Positions 18,921 through 22,357 of a stretch of 22,357 nt of DNA are shown here, piece after piece. The notes below the pieces were generated by a model. That model made no database searches. It was not told where the DNA came from and saw nothing but the letters and a program-made list of their open reading frames with translations. Numbering within the stretch: the stretch's first letter is position 1; each line of letters begins with the position of its first letter. The DNA is from JAHEJV01 sp964653555 (lineage in GTDB: Bacteria > Myxococcota_A > UBA9160 > SMWR01). The DNA is taken from NCBI GenBank assembly GCA_964653555.1, contig CAZZFT010000083.1, positions 1-22,357 on the forward strand. The letters run 5' to 3'. The translations under genes were made by a program, and so were the position numbers.

Positions 18921-19292
18921 TCAGCCCTCCTCTTCCGACGCTCCGCGTCCGAAGGCGGCCGCCAGATCCTCGTCGGCCGACGGATCCCACGGCTGCTCCT
19001 CGTGCGGCAGATCGACGATCTGGACGTCGGCCGCGAGCACTCTCGCCAGATGCAGCTCCTCGATGAAGTCCTGGGCGCGCTCGAGCACCGAGCGCACCGT
19101 GGTGGCCTCGGCGCCGGCGGCGGCCAGGCCCAGGACCGCGTACTGCCAGGTGTCCTGCCCGCCGACCTCCGAGACCGCCAGATTGAAGCGGTTGCGGACC
19201 CGACGGGTGATCGATCGCACCACGCCCCGCTTCGCCTTGAGGGACTGGCACCCCTCGATGTGCAGCTCGACGACGCAGGCGCCGACGATCAT
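18921..19292 (-). CDS. ylxP: DUF503 family protein, YlxP-like
   Basis: Small protein of 123 aa in the DUF503 family. It begins MIVGACVVELHIEGCQSLKAKR, followed by RRVRNRFNLAVSEVGGQDTWQYAVLGLAAAG and a regulatory-like alpha/beta end IEELHLARVLAADVQIVDL, then an acidic tail. The family is nearly always found between infB and rbfA; in Firmicutes YlxP has been proposed as a ribosome-associated factor, but its activity is not well established. The ATG at 19292 overlaps the infB stop (ATGA). Its own stop is one base before the rbfA CTG. Confidence 0.92.
   Translation of the reverse strand: MIVGACVVELHIEGCQSLKAKRGVVRSITRRVRNRFNLAVSEVGGQDTWQYAVLGLAAAGAEATTVRSVLERAQDFIEELHLARVLAADVQIVDLPHEEQPWDPSADEDLAAAFGRGASEEEG
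18926..18931 (-). promoter_or_regulatory. Ribosome binding site of rbfA (supports CTG start)
   Basis: A perfect AGGAGG on the minus strand, inside the last codons of ylxP, with a 6-nt spacer to CTG 18919. No standard start codon in the rbfA frame falls within its reach. Confidence 0.65.
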
Positions 19293-21742
19293 TCGAGGGT
19301 CGCCGGCTTCTCCTCGAGCACGAAGGTCTCGATCACGTCACCGATCTTCACATCGTTGTAGCCATCGATGCCGATGCCGCATTCGAAGCCGGAATTCACC
19401 TCGCGCGCGTCGTCCTTGAAGCGCTTCAGCGAGCCGACGCGACCCTCGTAGACGACGACGCCGTCCCGGATCAGGCGGCAGGAGCCGCCGCGCCGGATCT
19501 TCCCCTCGGTAACCTGGCAGCCGGCGATCGTGCCCACCTTCGGAACGGTGAAGGTCTGGCGCACCTCGGCGCGGCCCTCGACCTGCTCGCTGATCGTGGG
19601 CGGCAGCAGACCCGCCATCGCCTTGCGGACATCGTCGACCACTTCGTAGATGATCTGATAGGTGCGGATCTCGACGCCCTGCCCCTCGGCGGCGCGGCGT
19701 GCGGCCGGGTCGGGTCGCACGTGGAATCCGATGATGATCCCGTCGCTCGCCTTCGCGAGCATCACGTCGGTCTCGGTGACGGCGCCGACGCCGGTGAGCA
19801 GCACGTCCACCTTCACCGCGTCCGTCGAGAGCTTGAGCAGCGAGTCGCGCAGAGCCTCGACCGACCCCTGCGTGTCGGCCTTGATCACCACCTTCAGCTC
19901 CTTGACGCCGCCGCCCTGGGCCTGGGCGAAGAGTTCGTCGAGGGAGACCCGCGGCGGCGCGGCCGCCGGGCGCTCGCGCTGATCGGATTCGCGGTGGGAG
20001 ACGATGTCCTTGGCGACGCGCTCGCTCTCCACGACGTGGAACGCTTCCCCCGCGTCGGGCACGCCGTTGAGTCCGAAGATCTGGGTGGGAGCCGACGGAC
20101 CGGCCTCCTTCATGCGCTGGCCGTTCTCGTCGTCCATCGCCCGGATCCGGCCCCAGTACCGCCCGACCACGACGATGTCCCCGCGCCGCAGCGTGCCGCT
20201 CTGGACGAGCGCCGTCGCGACCGGTCCCTTCCCCTTGTCGAGCCGCGCCTCCAGCACGATCCCCGAGGCGCGCTGATTCGGATCGGCGCGGAGCTCGAGC
20301 AGCTCCGACTGGAGCTGAATCATCTCGAGCAGCCGGTCGAGCCCGGTGCCCTTCGTCGCAGAGACTTCGACGCTGATCGTGTCGCCGCCGAACTCCTCGG
20401 GAACCAGCCCGTGCTCCATCAGCCGCTGCCGGATCTGCTGCGGATTCGCGCCGGGGAGGTCGCACTTGTTGATCGCGACGACGAGCGGGACGCCCGCGGC
20501 CCGGGCGTGCTCGATCGCCTCGATCGTCTGCGGCATCAGTCCCTCGGTCGCAGCCACGACCAGGATCACCAGGTCGGTCACGCGTGCTCCACGCGCGCGC
20601 ATCTCGGTGAAGGCGGCGTGACCCGGCGTGTCGATGAAGGTGATCGCACCCTCGCCCACCCGAGCCTGATAGGCGCCGATGTGCTGGGTGATGCCGCCGG
20701 CCTCGCCGGCGACGACGTTCGCGTGGCGGATCGCATCGAGCAGCGACGTCTTGCCGTGGTCGACGTGTCCCATGACGGTCACCACCGGCGGCCGCAGCTC
20801 GAGCGCCTGTTCGTCGGCCTCGGAGGGCTGGTCGAAGTACTCCTGCTCCTTGAAGCCCGTGTCCTGCACCTGGAAGCCGAACTCGGAGGCCACCTTGGTG
20901 GCGATGTCGACGTCGATCTGCTGATTGATCGACACCATCGTGCCCAGGGCCATCAGGCGCCGCTGCACTTCGGGCGCCTTCGACCCCAGCTGATGGGCGA
21001 GCTCCCCGACGGAGATCGTGTTGTCGATGCGCAGGACCCGCTTCTGCTCGGCCGCCGGCTTCGCCACCGGCACGGGACGGCTCTGCGGGTCGCGGCGCTT
21101 GCGCCGCGGCGACGTCGCGGCCCGGGGATCGACGGTGACCTGACGCCGCAGCGGAGCGCGGCCGGTCGCCTGTCGGGCCAGCCTCTCCTGCTCGCGGAGG
21201 TTCACCACCTCGCGCACCAGCTTGCGCTGGCGTCCCGAGCGATCGGGACCCGCAGAGCGATCGGCGCCGGCCGAGGAACGGCCGCCGCCGGGACGCTCGC
21301 CCTCGTCCTCCTTGCGGGCGGCGATCGGCGAAGCGGGCTGGGACTCGGGTCGGGGCGTCGGGGTCGGCTCGACCACCTCCTCGACGACCGGGGTCGCCGG
21401 CTCCGTCTCGCTCGCCGAGGCCTCCGCGGCGATCGGCTCGGACCCCGCCTCGGGCTCCGTCGCCTCGAGCTCGGACTCCGGTGCCGGCGCCTCGACGGCT
21501 ACCTCCTTCTTGCGCCGACGGATCACCGCGGCGCCGCCCTTGCGCTGCACACGCCGCTCGGTGACGACCTGGGTCGACTCGCTGGGCTTGCCCAGCTTGT
21601 CGCGCAGCTGCTGCGCCGTCTCGTCGTCCACCGCGGCCATCGGGCTCTTCAGCTCGATGCCGACCTCGGCTGCACGGTCGACGATCTCGGTTCGATCGAT
21701 TCCGAGGTCTTCCGCCAGCTTGTATGCCCTGATGTTCGCCAT
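19289..21742 (-). CDS. infB: Translation initiation factor IF-2
   Basis: GTPase that places fMet-tRNA on the 30S subunit and drives subunit joining. It is 817 aa. An N-terminal IF2_N module (1-50, MANIRAYKLAEDLGI) is followed by a long Glu/Pro/Ala-rich disordered linker (about 80-200) and a second IF2_N module (about 240-293, ISVGELAHQLGSKAPEVQRRLMALG). The G domain has G1 GHVDHGKT (325-332), G3 DTPGH (371-375) and G4 NKCD (425-428). Domains II to IV follow, with the fMet-binding C2 end GFECGIGIDGYNDVKIGDVIE. The start is ATG at 21742. It follows nusA by 55 bp; no ylxR or L7Ae-like gene lies between, and that gap holds only a small GCGCTC-C-GAGCGC palindrome. It is coupled to ylxP by ATGA. 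Confidence 0.97.
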   Translation of the reverse strand: MANIRAYKLAEDLGIDRTEIVDRAAEVGIELKSPMAAVDDETAQQLRDKLGKPSESTQVVTERRVQRKGGAAVIRRRKKEVAVEAPAPESELEATEPEAGSEPIAAEASASETEPATPVVEEVVEPTPTPRPESQPASPIAARKEDEGERPGGGRSSAGADRSAGPDRSGRQRKLVREVVNLREQERLARQATGRAPLRRQVTVDPRAATSPRRKRRDPQSRPVPVAKPAAEQKRVLRIDNTISVGELAHQLGSKAPEVQRRLMALGTMVSINQQIDVDIATKVASEFGFQVQDTGFKEQEYFDQPSEADEQALELRPPVVTVMGHVDHGKTSLLDAIRHANVVAGEAGGITQHIGAYQARVGEGAITFIDTPGHAAFTEMRARGARVTDLVILVVAATEGLMPQTIEAIEHARAAGVPLVVAINKCDLPGANPQQIRQRLMEHGLVPEEFGGDTISVEVSATKGTGLDRLLEMIQLQSELLELRADPNQRASGIVLEARLDKGKGPVATALVQSGTLRRGDIVVVGRYWGRIRAMDDENGQRMKEAGPSAPTQIFGLNGVPDAGEAFHVVESERVAKDIVSHRESDQRERPAAAPPRVSLDELFAQAQGGGVKELKVVIKADTQGSVEALRDSLLKLSTDAVKVDVLLTGVGAVTETDVMLAKASDGIIIGFHVRPDPAARRAAEGQGVEIRTYQIIYEVVDDVRKAMAGLLPPTISEQVEGRAEVRQTFTVPKVGTIAGCQVTEGKIRRGGSCRLIRDGVVVYEGRVGSLKRFKDDAREVNSGFECGIGIDGYNDVKIGDVIETFVLEEKPATLE

Positions 21743-21797
21743 TCCGCCCTTCGAGGTGCGCTCCGAGCGCGCCGGGGTGCGAGTTCTCCGCAGCCGT

Positions 21798-22357
21798 TCA
21801 GCGCGCCGCAGGCGGCTCCTTGCCCTCGCCGACCGCGGCGGCCGCCGCCTCCGCCTCGCGCCGAGCCGCCTCTTCTTCCTGCTGTCGCTTCTGCGTCGCC
21901 AGCTCGGCGGCGCGCTGCTTGATCGCGGCGGCGCCCGCTTCGTCGATGCCGGGCATCTGGGTCAGTAGCTCCACGTCGCAGTTCGCGAGGTCCTCGAGCG
22001 AGGTGATGCCCTGCTGCAGCAGCAGCTCGGCGTCCGCGTCACCACAGCCCTCGACGACCGCGACCGCCTCGGACAGCCACTGCGCGAGCTCCCGCATCTT
22101 CGACTCGCTCTTGATGTCGATCCGCCAGCCCGTCAGCTGCACCGCGAGGCGGACGTTCTGGCCCTTGCGACCGATCGCGAGCGAGAGCTGATCGTCGGGG
22201 ACGATCACGTCCATCGATTTCTGGACGTCGTCGATGATCACCTTGGAGACCGCCGCGGGCGAGAGGGCCGAGCAGACGTAGCGCGCCGGATCGGCGCTCC
22301 AGGGCACGATGTCGATGCGCTCGCCGCGCAGCTCCTGGACCACGGCCTGCACGCGGC
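21798..22357 (-). CDS. nusA: Transcription termination/antitermination factor NusA, C-terminal part (5' end outside window)
   Basis: RNA-polymerase-binding factor for pausing, termination and antitermination. About 186 C-terminal residues are visible. RVQAVVQELRGERIDIVPWS is the end of KH1. VSKVIIDDVQKSMDVIVPDDQLSLAIGRKGQNVRLAVQLTGWRIDIKSE is KH2. A helix-hairpin-helix-like region (LLLQQGITSLEDLANCDVELLTQMPGIDEAGAAAIKQRA) and a charged Glu/Ala-rich tail ending at TGA 21798-21800 complete it. The N-terminal domain, S1 domain and most of KH1 are cut off by the window edge. It is the first visible gene of the infB run. Confidence 0.95.
   Translation of the reverse strand, partial: RVQAVVQELRGERIDIVPWSADPARYVCSALSPAAVSKVIIDDVQKSMDVIVPDDQLSLAIGRKGQNVRLAVQLTGWRIDIKSESKMRELAQWLSEAVAVVEGCGDADAELLLQQGITSLEDLANCDVELLTQMPGIDEAGAAAIKQRAAELATQKRQQEEEAARREAEAAAAAVGEGKEPPAAR

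Noticed and set aside
19721..21922. Long plus-strand open frame opposite infB
   Set aside because: Same effect of GC-rich codon use; the composition is Arg/Leu/Gly-rich and the opposite strand encodes full IF-2.

Overview
The window is a very GC-rich (about 70% by eye), gene-dense bacterial chromosome segment. Coding covers almost everything; the longest gap is about 250 bp. It has one 10-N gap at 242-251, so it is probably a draft or metagenome assembly. Gene content suggests a deltaproteobacterial-type lineage (Myxococcota/Desulfobacterota or a neighbour). The clues are a nusA-infB-ylxP-rbfA-truB-rpsO-pnp-dut order, a PilZ-PilZ-DUF4388 protein, a PEP-CTERM surface protein and an Fe-S/propeptide-type PurF. 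No 16S or tRNA gene is present, so this placement is inference.

Layout. (1) 1-2751: the 3' part of nadB (+) converges on an SDR oxidoreductase gene (-), and a two-PilZ plus DUF4388 signalling protein (-) follows. (2) 2898-11692: purine genes. A divergent promoter region (8702-8921) separates a leftward unit, purQ-purL-purF-glutamine synthetase-like, from a rightward unit, purC-universal stress protein. A lone LamG/PEP-CTERM gene lies downstream of the rightward unit. (3) 11637-22357: a long leftward run, nusA (partial)-infB-ylxP-rbfA-truB-rpsO-pnp-dut-cdsA-purB-purS. It begins as a transcription/translation operon and ends in nucleotide and lipid genes.

Together the pur genes encode FGAM synthase (PurS+PurQ+PurL), the committed amidotransferase PurF, SAICAR synthetase PurC and adenylosuccinate lyase PurB. 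PurS is not beside purQL; it is coupled to purB at the end of the nusA-type run. Most junctions are start/stop overlaps (ATGA, GTGA, TGATG), which implies translational coupling.

I found no mobile element, CRISPR array, tRNA/rRNA gene or clearly new multi-gene system. The most interesting signals are regulatory or structural. They are a long hairpin between rpsO and pnp resembling the position of the known PNPase autoregulation site, an apparent CTG start for rbfA, a glutamine synthetase paralogue coupled to purF, a USP gene coupled to purC, and a PEP-CTERM gene whose reading frame runs past its normal end into purS.
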